From Thiomargarita sp. (GTDB lineage: Bacteria > Pseudomonadota > Gammaproteobacteria > Beggiatoales > Beggiatoaceae), in the NCBI GenBank assembly GCA_023144675.1, contig JAGLFE010000420.1, forward strand, positions 1 to 10,301: a stretch of DNA of 10,301 bases, in the 5' to 3' direction. Below, in pieces: positions 1 through 5,698 of the stretch (positions within the stretch are counted from its first letter, which is position 1; every line of letters starts with the position of its first letter). The notes under the pieces are model-generated. The model was not told the origin of the DNA and searched no databases. It worked only from the letters and a program-made list of their open reading frames with translations. Made by a program: the position numbers and the translations under genes.

Positions 1-1178
1 AAAGCACAAATAGTTTGCCCACTAATTTTATCAGATACATCCAATAATTGATCTAAATCCGATTGCTGTCCTTTGCCATGATAAATGCGATGCACAATTT
101 TTGATAGCCAACCAGTTCCTTCTCGACAAGGTGTACATTGTCCGCAAGATTCTTCGTAGTAAAAATGGCAAATGCGATTCAAAACTTTGACCATATCCGT
201 TGTTTCATCCATGACAATCACCGCACCCGAACCAAGCATAGAACCAGCACTAGCAATTGAATCATAATCCATTGTTAAATCCATTATCACATTAGCTTTC
301 AGCACTGGGGTTGAAGAACCACCGGGAATCACCGCCTTCAGCTTGCGACCATTTAAAACTCCGCCCGCCATTTCTAAAAGTTCCGAAAATGGTGTTCCCA
401 TTGGAATTTCAAAATTTCCAGGTTTATTAACGTGTCCCGAAATAGAAAATAATTTAGGTCCGCCATTATTAGGTTTTCCAACGTTTAAAAACCAGTCTGC
501 GCCTTCATTTAAAATGCTGGGAACGGAAGCCAGCGTTTCAGTATTATTAATGGTGGTTGATTTACCATATAATCCCTTGGCGGCAGGAAAAGGTGGTTTG
601 TAACGAGGTTGACCTTTTTTGCCTTCAATAGATTCTAATAAAGCTGTTTCTTCACCGCAAATATAAGCTCCAGCTCCATAATGAGTATAAAGATCAATAT
701 CGATTTCCGAACCAAGTATATTTTTACCTAATAAACCAGCTTTATAAGCCTCTTTTAATGCGGATTCAAAGCGTTCAATCGGTTCGCTAAATTCGCCCCG
801 AATGTAGTTATAACCAGCAGTTGCACCAATTGTATAACAAGCAATCGCCATGCCTTCAATAACAGCGTGAGGATTATAGCGTAAAATATCCCGATCTTTA
901 AAAGTTCCAGGTTCGCCTTCATCTGAATTACAAGCTAAATACTTCTGTCCTGGCTTATCACGCCCTGGCAACATGAAACTCCACTTTAATCCCGCCGAAA
1001 AGCCTGCACCACCTCGTCCTCGTAATCCAGAGGCTTTTAGTTGATCAACAATTTCTTGGGGCGGTGTATTTTCAGATAATACCTTGCGTAAGGCGGAATA
1101 ACCACCAGTACTTTCATAAACAGCTAAAGTCCATGAATTATCTAAATGAATATTTTTAAAACAAAGTTCATTTGCCAT
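1..1178 (-). CDS. nuoF: NADH-quinone oxidoreductase subunit F (NuoF), 3' end cut by window edge
   Basis: This is the NADH-oxidising flavoprotein subunit of respiratory complex I. It sits in the peripheral arm on the cytoplasmic side, takes hydride from NADH through FMN and passes electrons to the iron-sulfur chain. I translated 392 codons from the ATG at 1176-1178. The glycine-rich nucleotide site GRGGAGF is at residues 54-60, NSDEGEPGTF at 84-93, the FMN-site stretch AYICGEETALLESIEG at 171-186, and the [4Fe-4S] ligand motif SCGQCTPC gives Cys345, Cys348 and Cys351. A fourth ligand, Cys391, lies at the very edge. The family is usually about 420-430 residues, so some 30-40 C-terminal residues are missing only because the window ends. 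AGGAAA (1184-1189 on the complement) lies five bases upstream of the start and supports it. nuoE is not immediately upstream; a methyltransferase is. Catalytic motifs look intact. Confidence 0.97.
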   Translation of the reverse strand, partial: MANELCFKNIHLDNSWTLAVYESTGGYSALRKVLSENTPPQEIVDQLKASGLRGRGGAGFSAGLKWSFMLPGRDKPGQKYLACNSDEGEPGTFKDRDILRYNPHAVIEGMAIACYTIGATAGYNYIRGEFSEPIERFESALKEAYKAGLLGKNILGSEIDIDLYTHYGAGAYICGEETALLESIEGKKGQPRYKPPFPAAKGLYGKSTTINNTETLASVPSILNEGADWFLNVGKPNNGGPKLFSISGHVNKPGNFEIPMGTPFSELLEMAGGVLNGRKLKAVIPGGSSTPVLKANVIMDLTMDYDSIASAGSMLGSGAVIVMDETTDMVKVLNRICHFYYEESCGQCTPCREGTGWLSKIVHRIYHGKGQQSDLDQLLDVSDKISGQTICA

Positions 1179-1314
1179 ACATATTTCCTATTTATTTTTA
1201 ACTGGTAAAATTGATGATAGGTTTATCCAAACTCATTTAAGACCTTTCAATTTTTTAACAGAAACTCATGAATAGTTCTGTTTAAACATATTGTTCCATT
1301 TTTTAAAAGTTCAT
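1179..1314. other. Spacer between methyltransferase and nuoF
   Basis: These 136 AT-rich bases hold the nuoF ribosome binding site and a small perfect inverted repeat: AACAGAA at 1257-1263 pairs with TTCTGTT at 1276-1282 around a 12-base loop. On the minus strand the stem is followed by a run of A rather than T, so it is not a classical Rho-independent terminator. Read-through from the methyltransferase into nuoF is therefore possible. No convincing promoter for nuoF was found here. Confidence 0.45.
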
Positions 1315-2148
1315 TTATTTTTTACGAAAATGCAATATCCCCCAAGATAAATAGCCTTTATTTCCCGAATCAATCCAGTGATTAAGACCAATTTTCATAC
1401 GATCAATATATTGTTGTGAACAAGTTTTTAGTAGCTCATCATAACAATTTTCCAGTTCTGTTAGAACATGACTATAGTGTTTAATAAGATTTTGCGTCAT
1501 TTCAGTTATTTTAACGGTTTCAAATCCCAATTCATGCGCTGTTTGCGTATAAAAATCAATCGAACCCATTGAATCAAGTAGCAGCCTATCCAATACTGGT
1601 TGCAATACGCCTGGAGGACAATTATTACTTTGCATGGGGTCAGTGAATATGAACTCTCCGCCTGGCTTTAAAACCCGGTATATTTCTTTTATTACCTGCT
1701 GTCGATTACCACTATGTAAAATTGCATCTTGCGACCAAACAACGTCATAAGTTTGCTCTTTCATTGGCATGGCTTCAAAACTGTCTTCTATAATACTAAT
1801 TTTGTTTTCTAATCCGTATTTTTGATTTAATTCACCAGTACGCTGATTTTGTACTTCGCTAATATTAAGACAATCAACTTGGCAACCATAAGTACTAGCC
1901 AAGTAACGTGCTGGACCACCATAACCTGAACCAACATCTAAAACTTGTGATTTATTATTCAATTTAAGCATATTGGCTATATTAATCACCGTGCGATGAC
2001 TAGCGTCGAAAATTGAATCTTCTTTTTTCTCATATAGCCCCACATGAATATCAGTTCCTCCCCAAATGGTCGCATAAAAATTATCGGCATCAGTACTATT
2101 ATAATAAGAACGAGCGGTTTCCACTGGGACTGAATATTTTGAAGTCAT
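1315..2148 (-). CDS. Sarcosine/dimethylglycine N-methyltransferase (glycine betaine synthesis)
   Basis: A 277-residue class I SAM-dependent methyltransferase. It closely resembles the dimethylglycine N-methyltransferases of halophiles such as Aphanothece and Ectothiorhodospira, which convert sarcosine and dimethylglycine to the osmoprotectant glycine betaine in the cytoplasm. The SAM-binding motif I is VLDVGSGYGG (residues 69-78). Family signatures include an N-terminal FYATIWGGTDIHVGLY (24-39), CLNIS (93-97), WSQDAILHSGNR (138-149), FTDPMQ (168-173) and GLNHWIDSG plus GYLSWGILHF near the C-terminus. The length equals that of the Aphanothece enzyme as I recall it, so the gene looks complete and functional. 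The partner glycine/sarcosine N-methyltransferase is not in the window. No Shine-Dalgarno precedes the ATG, but a TATAAT hexamer lies about 17 bases upstream. The dnaN terminator isolates it from the gene before it; it may be co-transcribed with nuoF. A less specific SAM methyltransferase is the alternative, but the signature matches are strong. Confidence 0.9.
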   Translation of the reverse strand: MTSKYSVPVETARSYYNSTDADNFYATIWGGTDIHVGLYEKKEDSIFDASHRTVINIANMLKLNNKSQVLDVGSGYGGPARYLASTYGCQVDCLNISEVQNQRTGELNQKYGLENKISIIEDSFEAMPMKEQTYDVVWSQDAILHSGNRQQVIKEIYRVLKPGGEFIFTDPMQSNNCPPGVLQPVLDRLLLDSMGSIDFYTQTAHELGFETVKITEMTQNLIKHYSHVLTELENCYDELLKTCSQQYIDRMKIGLNHWIDSGNKGYLSWGILHFRKK

Positions 2149-2165
2149 AAAGTTAGTTTTGGTAG

Positions 2166-2171
2166 ATTATA
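2166..2171 (-). promoter_or_regulatory. Candidate -10 box for the methyltransferase gene
   Basis: A perfect TATAAT on the minus strand ends 17 bases before the methyltransferase ATG, just downstream of the dnaN terminator. The -35 at 17-base spacing is weak (TTAAAT, 2189-2194). The implied leader is only about 10 bases, which fits the lack of a Shine-Dalgarno. AT-rich DNA yields such hexamers often, so this is tentative. Confidence 0.3.
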
Positions 2172-2207
2172 AGTATTAATGGTAAGTTATTTAATTGTAG
2201 CTATTAT

Positions 2208-2240
2208 AAAAAATGTCTGATTACGTTTCCCTAATCAGAC
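2208..2240 (-). terminator. Rho-independent terminator of dnaN
   Basis: GTCTGATTA (2215-2223) and TAATCAGAC (2232-2240) form a perfect 9-bp stem with an 8-base loop. Read on the minus strand, the stem is followed by A and then six T (complement of 2208-2213). It lies about 100 bases past the dnaN stop and should end the dnaN transcript before the methyltransferase. The plus-strand side has no T-run, so it works in one direction. Confidence 0.85.
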
Positions 2241-2337
2241 CTAAGACTATAGTTCATCAGAAAAATAACTTTAAAAAAAGCTAGGTCGTTAAATCACTAA
2301 TCTGACGAATTTATATTTTTGAACGGCTATTATTACA

Positions 2338-3450
2338 CTAAATACGCATTGGCATAACAATAAATTTACAATCGTCTTTATCTTCCTCTGTAATTAAGCA
2401 AGAACTGTTTTCATCAGAAAAGGCAAATTGTACCATCTTAGTAGAAACAACATTTAAGGCATCTAATATATAAATTCCATTAAACCCAATCTCTAATTCT
2501 TCACCGTCATATTCAATCTCTAATACCTCATTAGCTTCCTCTTGATAAGAATTTTTGGCATTAATATTGAGTACTTTGGGTGCAATAATTAAGCGAATAC
2601 CTTTGTATTGCTCATTAGAAAGAATCGAAGCACGAGATAAAGCTTGTTTTAAATCTCTAGTTTCTGCTATAAAAATTTTATCTGGATTATTTGGCAGCAC
2701 ATTTTGCCAATCTGGAAATTCACCGTCAATTAATTTTGAGGTTAAAATCACGCCTCGGTTTAATTCAAATCTAATATGATTATCGTCAAATGAAACCGTA
2801 ACTTCAGAATCGTTATCTAATAATAATTTAGATAATTCCAAAACTGCCTTGCGTGGAATAATTACTTTAGCTTCTTGCTCGCTGGCAAATTCATGTTGAG
2901 CGACCGCCATTCTATGACCATCTGTACCGACCAAGGTGATTTTATTATCGCTAATATCTAATAGCAATCCAGTTAAATAGTAGCGCACATCATTGGTTGC
3001 AATACAAAAGGAGGTTTTATAAAGTAAATTTTTTAAGTCGCTTTGGGAAATATTAAAAGTGGTCGGCTCATTTAATTCAGGTGTATTTGGAAAGTCATCG
3101 GCTGGCAAAGTTTGTAATTTAAATTTACTTTTACCAGCTTTCAACATCGCTTGATTTTCTTCAGTATTAATTTGAATATTGGTATTTTCAGGGAGCGATT
3201 TACAAATATCAAAAAATTTACGGGCTGGAATCGTTATTTCACCTTCATTATCAGCACTCAATGCGTCAGGAGCTAATGGTAATCGGCAGACAATTTCTAC
3301 TTCCGCATCGGTTGCGGTTAAGCTAAGTTCATTATCCTTAACCGTAGTTAAGGTGTTAGCTAATACTGGTAAAGTTTGCCGTTGTTCGACAACTCCAATA
3401 ATCATTTTTAACGGTGTTAGTAATTCTTTTTTTGGAATTTCAAAATACAT
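2338..3450 (-). CDS. dnaN: DNA polymerase III beta subunit (sliding clamp)
   Basis: This 370-residue protein is the ring-shaped processivity clamp that tethers DNA polymerase III to DNA and serves as the docking ring for other replication and repair proteins. It aligns by eye with E. coli DnaN (366 aa) throughout: RQTLPVLANTL (24-34), TIPARKFFDICKSLP (73-87), LPADDFPN (115-122), VRYYLTGLL (155-163), TDGHRMA (176-182), GEFPDW (243-248), PNNPDK (253-258), SNEQYKGIRL (278-287) and the C-terminal MPMRI (366-370). All three clamp domains are represented, so the gene is complete. There is no obvious Shine-Dalgarno before the ATG. dnaA, which normally precedes dnaN, and recF, which normally follows, are absent; the gene stands alone between a 500-base AT-rich spacer and its own terminator. 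Function is secure; the location is what is unusual. Confidence 0.98.
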   Translation of the reverse strand: MYFEIPKKELLTPLKMIIGVVEQRQTLPVLANTLTTVKDNELSLTATDAEVEIVCRLPLAPDALSADNEGEITIPARKFFDICKSLPENTNIQINTEENQAMLKAGKSKFKLQTLPADDFPNTPELNEPTTFNISQSDLKNLLYKTSFCIATNDVRYYLTGLLLDISDNKITLVGTDGHRMAVAQHEFASEQEAKVIIPRKAVLELSKLLLDNDSEVTVSFDDNHIRFELNRGVILTSKLIDGEFPDWQNVLPNNPDKIFIAETRDLKQALSRASILSNEQYKGIRLIIAPKVLNINAKNSYQEEANEVLEIEYDGEELEIGFNGIYILDALNVVSTKMVQFAFSDENSSCLITEEDKDDCKFIVMPMRI

Positions 3451-3951
3451 GGGTAATTTTTAATATATCTTATATTAGGTCAAAAAAGAGTTTTTTTAAT
3501 AATGATTATTTTACTAAAAAAATTAGTTCTTTTATTTTATATTTTTGAGTTGTAATATTAAGTGTTATAAGTTGTCAAAAAGTAGCTTAAACAATTTTTA
3601 AATGGGTAAAAGAATTTTAAAAATTATACTATAAATAAAATTTAATAGCAAATTAGAAATTGTATTTATAGTTTTAGCAAATTAAATTTTGATTAATTTT
3701 ATTAAAAATATTCTTAAAATAATAAAAACACTTATAAATCATATATTTATTTAAACAAATAATGATTTTGAACTATATAAATAACATATAATAATTGACG
3801 GGTGAAAAAAAACAGCTAATACTTTTAATATAAATTTAAAATTTCATTACTGTAAAATTTATAATCTTTCGTAAAAATTAATTAATTATTTAAAATTTAA
3901 TCTTTAAGAAGTTATTTATTTTTGGTTATAAAAAAAAGGAGAATATAAATA
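3451..3951. other. Geneless, extremely AT-rich divergent spacer
   Basis: This 501-base stretch separates dnaN (leftward) from the coiled-coil gene (rightward). Counting bases in 3481-3951 gives about 65 G or C in 471, near 14% G+C. I see no coding frame and no RNA gene. It contains many A and T runs, a small AT palindrome (AATAATGATTATT, 3499-3511), a 9-bp all-AT inverted repeat (3829-3837 with 3855-3863), and presumably the promoters of both flanking genes. On the minus strand a TTGACC (3478-3483) lies near dnaN without a good -10 at the right spacing. No DnaA box was found within it. Confidence 0.85.
3795..3823 (+). promoter_or_regulatory. Candidate promoter of the coiled-coil gene
   Basis: TTGACG (3795-3800, five of six to consensus) is followed at 17-base spacing by AATACT (3818-3823, four of six). 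A perfect TATAAT also occurs at 3787-3792 but lacks a -35 at proper distance. Either would leave a 5' leader of 120 bases or more before the start at 3952. The GC content here makes any such call weak. Confidence 0.3.
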
Positions 3952-4311
3952 ATGACAATGCAAACCAAAAAACGATCCATATTGCTAAATATTCAGCAAA
4001 AATCATCTAAAAATATTGTGGATAATCCACTGTTGAAAGAGGAAAATTCTCGTCTAAAAACTGATGTTAAAAGGTTAAGAATTGAAAAATCTGAGTTGAA
4101 AAAAGTAGTTTCACACTTAAAAATAGAAAATTTGCAATTGCAAGATCAATCATTTAGGTTAAAAGAAGAACTTGCTTATTTAAAAGATGAAGTAGAAGAA
4201 CAGAGAGAAATAACAGAATTGAAAGACATTGAACTAGCTGATAATACAGCAATGTATCAAATCTTAGAGGAAGCACATTTACGAACCCCAGCTCTTTTTG
4301 AAGAAAGTTAA
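3952..4311 (+). CDS. Unrecognised leucine-zipper coiled-coil protein, 119 aa
   Basis: I do not recognise the family. The protein is soluble-looking and highly charged, with no signal peptide or membrane segment. Leucines fall at exactly every seventh residue from 28 to 77 (28, 35, 42, 49, 56, 63, 70, 77), giving eight consecutive heptads. The other core positions are V39, K46, V53, N60, S67, L74 and V81, the asparagine being typical of parallel dimeric zippers. The N-terminus is basic (KKR at residues 6-8) and could touch nucleic acid, though no defined DNA-binding motif is visible; the C-terminal 30 residues are probably less ordered. AAGGAG (3936-3941) ten bases upstream supports the start. 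A hairpin terminator follows directly. The next gene has its own promoter, so this is likely a single transcript. A dimerising adaptor or scaffold is a reasonable inference, not a demonstrated role. Confidence 0.75.
   Translation: MTMQTKKRSILLNIQQKSSKNIVDNPLLKEENSRLKTDVKRLRIEKSELKKVVSHLKIENLQLQDQSFRLKEELAYLKDEVEEQREITELKDIELADNTAMYQILEEAHLRTPALFEES
4017..4025. other. Perfect DnaA-box 9-mer inside the coiled-coil gene
   Basis: TGTGGATAA is the exact complement of the DnaA-box consensus TTATCCACA. It forms part of an interrupted palindrome, GTGGAT-A-ATCCAC (4018-4030). It lies in coding sequence about 570 bases from the dnaN start. No second box was found nearby, so it may be coincidental. Confidence 0.35.
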
Positions 4312-4319
4312 TTATTTCG

Positions 4320-4355
4320 TTTTGCCAATTTATATTGGACAAAATTTATTTTATA
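4320..4355 (+). terminator. Hairpin terminator after the coiled-coil gene
   Basis: TTTTG-CCAAT (4320-4329) pairs with ATTGG-A-CAAAA (4334-4344), a 10-bp stem with one bulged A and a TTAT loop, followed by a T-rich tail (TTTATTTTAT). It starts nine bases after the stop codon. Stem GC content is low, so strength is uncertain, but position and layout fit a Rho-independent terminator. Confidence 0.55.
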
Positions 4356-4457
4356 TTGAAATCAATAAATTACAAGCGATTAATTGGAGTAAATAATTAT
4401 AAAAAATAAAAAAGCTACTTAGCAAAGTTGAATTATTAAAAAATATATTCTAGTATA

Positions 4458-4466
4458 TGTTATAAT
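4458..4466 (+). promoter_or_regulatory. Extended -10 promoter of the tandem paralogue pair
   Basis: TGTTATAAT is a perfect extended -10 element (TGn plus TATAAT). It lies 39 bases before the ATG at 4506, giving a leader of about 33 bases that carries the ribosome binding site. No good -35 is present at 17 bases, which extended -10 promoters tolerate. It should drive both 137-aa genes. Confidence 0.5.
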
Positions 4467-4505
4467 ATATTATTAATTTAAAAAATTTGTAATAAAGGAG
4501 AGAAT

Positions 4506-4919
4506 ATGCCAATTTCTGAGCATATAAAAAAACAATTCATGGAGTTCATCTCATTACAAGCCTTTGATGATCAATATATTGATCGTGAGGAAGAAAAACG
4601 TATTCTTGAAGTAGGCGTAAAAAATGGTATGAGTGTTGATGAGGGTTTGATTCTTATTCGTCAAGTAGCATCTGAAAAAAATTTAGTAATTGAAAGAGAT
4701 GCTGAAGAAAGAGCAAAAGAAGCCCTTGAACAAGCAGCTAGTGATGGCAAAGTAACTAAAAAAGAATTCAATGAAATATTAGCTTTGCTTAAAAAAGCAA
4801 CTAAAGATAGAATTACTGAGCCAAAAATGAAAAAGCGAATGAAAAAAATGATGGAAGATAATGGCTGGAAAGCTAAAGAAGGTGGTTTAATCGGTTCAAA
4901 GTGGTATTCTGAAATTTAA
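4506..4919 (+). CDS. Unrecognised 137-aa protein with TerB/EF-hand-like loops, first tandem copy
   Basis: A soluble, charged, helical-looking protein of no family I can name. It has two acidic loops. FDDQYIDREEE (20-30) opens the N-terminal half; SDGKVTKKEF (79-88) opens the second. Both recall the D-G-x-I/V-x-x-x-E pattern of TerB-like helical domains and EF-hands, but the second loop lacks the first acidic ligand of a true EF-hand, so metal binding is uncertain. GMSVDEGL (41-48) and ERDAEERAK (63-71) lie between. The C-terminus carries a basic helix (KKRMKKMM) and then the signature NGWKAKEGG (119-127) and GSKWYS (130-135). AAAGGAG (4494-4500) five bases upstream fixes the start. Its nearest relative in view is the next gene, about 64% identical by eye. 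It begins after a strong extended -10 box. Function is unknown; a small regulatory or adaptor role would be a guess. Confidence 0.85.
   Translation: MPISEHIKKQFMEFISLQAFDDQYIDREEEKRILEVGVKNGMSVDEGLILIRQVASEKNLVIERDAEERAKEALEQAASDGKVTKKEFNEILALLKKATKDRITEPKMKKRMKKMMEDNGWKAKEGGLIGSKWYSEI
4569..4584. repeat. 16-bp perfect palindrome, copy 1
   Basis: GATCAATATATTGATC is a perfect palindrome with a GATC at each end. It encodes the DDQYID loop of the first 137-aa protein and recurs unchanged at 5015-5030 in the second. The identical 23-base context suggests recent duplication or selection on the DNA itself. Confidence 0.8.
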
Positions 4920-4954
4920 ACGTTATTTTTTACTCAATTAAGGAGCATTATTTT

Positions 4955-5368
4955 ATGGTAACTGAAGACATTAAAAAATCATTTGTGGATTTTGTTATGT
5001 TACAAGTTTTTGATGATCAATATATTGATCGGGCTGAAGAAAAGAAAATCCTTGCAGAAGGGATAAAAAAAGGCATGAGTGTCGATGAAGGTTTGGCAAC
5101 TATGCGGCAAGTAGCTCAAGATAAAGGTTTTGTGCTTGAAAGAGATGCTGAAGATCGTGCCAAAGATACTCTCGAAGCCTTTGCAAATAACGATGGCAAA
5201 GTGGATAAAAAAGAATTTACTGATGCAATTGCCATCCTAAAAAAACATAGCAAAGGAAAAATTCCTGAGCATGAAATGAAAAAACGCTTGAAAAATATGA
5301 TGGAAGAAAATGGTTGGAAAGCTAAAGAAGGTGGTTTATTTGGCTCAAAATGGTATTCCGCTATTTAA
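4955..5368 (+). CDS. Unrecognised 137-aa protein with TerB/EF-hand-like loops, second tandem copy
   Basis: A paralogue of the preceding gene with the same length and plan, about 64% identical by eye. The N-terminal loop FDDQYIDR (19-26) and GMSVDEGL (40-47) are unchanged. The second loop here is NNDGKVDKKEF (78-88). That is closer to an EF-hand, with N78, D80, D84 and E87 at ligand positions, but a Phe still occupies the first position. The C-terminal NGWKAKEGGLFGSKWYS signature is kept almost intact. The gene follows the first after 35 bases and has its own AAGGAG (4940-4945), so the two are probably co-transcribed. Several DNA stretches of 19-24 bases are identical between the copies, pointing to a fairly recent duplication. 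Divergence is concentrated in the middle helices and in surface positions. No terminator is obvious downstream; a run of eight G begins 20 bases after the stop. Role unknown. Confidence 0.85.
   Translation: MVTEDIKKSFVDFVMLQVFDDQYIDRAEEKKILAEGIKKGMSVDEGLATMRQVAQDKGFVLERDAEDRAKDTLEAFANNDGKVDKKEFTDAIAILKKHSKGKIPEHEMKKRLKNMMEENGWKAKEGGLFGSKWYSAI
5015..5030. repeat. 16-bp perfect palindrome, copy 2
   Basis: Second copy of GATCAATATATTGATC, at the equivalent codons of the second paralogue and 446 bases from the first. The codon choice is identical in both copies. Confidence 0.8.
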
Positions 5369-5387
5369 ATAAGTAAGTCAAAATTAT

Positions 5388-5395
5388 GGGGGGGG
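5388..5395. repeat. Run of eight G between convergent genes
   Basis: An uninterrupted G8 tract stands out in DNA this AT-rich. It lies 20 bases past the second paralogue and 66 bases before the stop of the convergent HMA gene. Such tracts are prone to slippage and to sequencing error. Confidence 0.85.
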
Positions 5396-5460
5396 TAAAT
5401 TGGTATGAAACCCTCACCTTTAGGAATAATTTTTAGCGGTTCTTTAAAGCCCATACTTTA

Positions 5461-5679
5461 TTAGGTTAGCTGGTTGTTCACTGGATAACCTATTTCAACT
5501 AGCAGCTCAGTTATTTTTCCCCAAGTAGCGGGTGGTTCATTCCATTCAATAGTTACTGTTTTATCCTCTTTGCTTGCTTTTACGGTAACAATTCCTTCTA
5601 AATCAGCCAATTCTTGTTCGATTGTATTAGTGCAATGTCCGCAATTTATGTTAGAAATATTCGCAGTTTTATTCGGCAT
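5461..5679 (-). CDS. Small heavy-metal-associated (HMA/CopZ-like) protein
   Basis: A 72-residue single-domain HMA protein of ferredoxin-like fold. Such proteins bind soft metals, chiefly Cu(I), through two cysteines and pass them to transporters or other proteins in the cytoplasm. The metal loop is NINCGHCTNTI, with Cys13 and Cys16 as ligands; the usual Met two residues before the first Cys is replaced by Ile11. Other family features are LADLEGIVTVKAS (25-37) and a C-terminal EIGYPV (62-67), with Tyr at the position often seen in bacterial CopZ. The middle EPPATW is a less usual insertion before the last helix. It starts 19 bases after the aminotransferase stop and is preceded by AGGA (5689-5692 on the complement), so the two genes are probably one transcript. 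No copper ATPase or regulator is nearby. The exact metal is not determinable from sequence. Confidence 0.86.
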   Translation of the reverse strand: MPNKTANISNINCGHCTNTIEQELADLEGIVTVKASKEDKTVTIEWNEPPATWGKITELLVEIGYPVNNQLT

Positions 5680-5698
5680 AGTTTGTTTTCCTGTTAAT

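Noticed and set aside
343..603. Plus-strand open frame of 86 codons
   Set aside because: It lies wholly antisense to nuoF, whose conserved protein explains the sequence, and its translation resembles no protein.
2555..3463. Two plus-strand open frames (2555-2779 and 3179-3463)
   Set aside because: Both are antisense to dnaN, which is conserved along its whole length.
3497..3511. Fur-box-like sequence upstream of dnaN
   Set aside because: It matches the 7-1-7 Fur pattern at about 11 of 14 positions, but in 86% AT DNA such a match is easily random and dnaN is not an expected Fur target.
3451..3951. Replication origin (oriC) in the AT-rich spacer next to dnaN
   Set aside because: No DnaA box or GATC cluster was found in the spacer, and the single exact box lies outside it in coding sequence.
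4154..4342. Minus-strand open frame of 62 codons
   Set aside because: Antisense to the coiled-coil gene; its leucine-rich, membrane-like look is the mirror of charged coiled-coil codons, and it would start inside the terminator hairpin.
5369..5460. Bidirectional terminator between the convergent genes
   Set aside because: Only weak stems can be drawn (for example 5391-5396 with 5410-5415) and none is followed by a T-run at the right place.
5405..5464. 19-codon plus-strand frame with the G-run near a ribosome-binding position
   Set aside because: Very short, overlaps the HMA stop codon, and has no recognisable product or support beyond an ATG.
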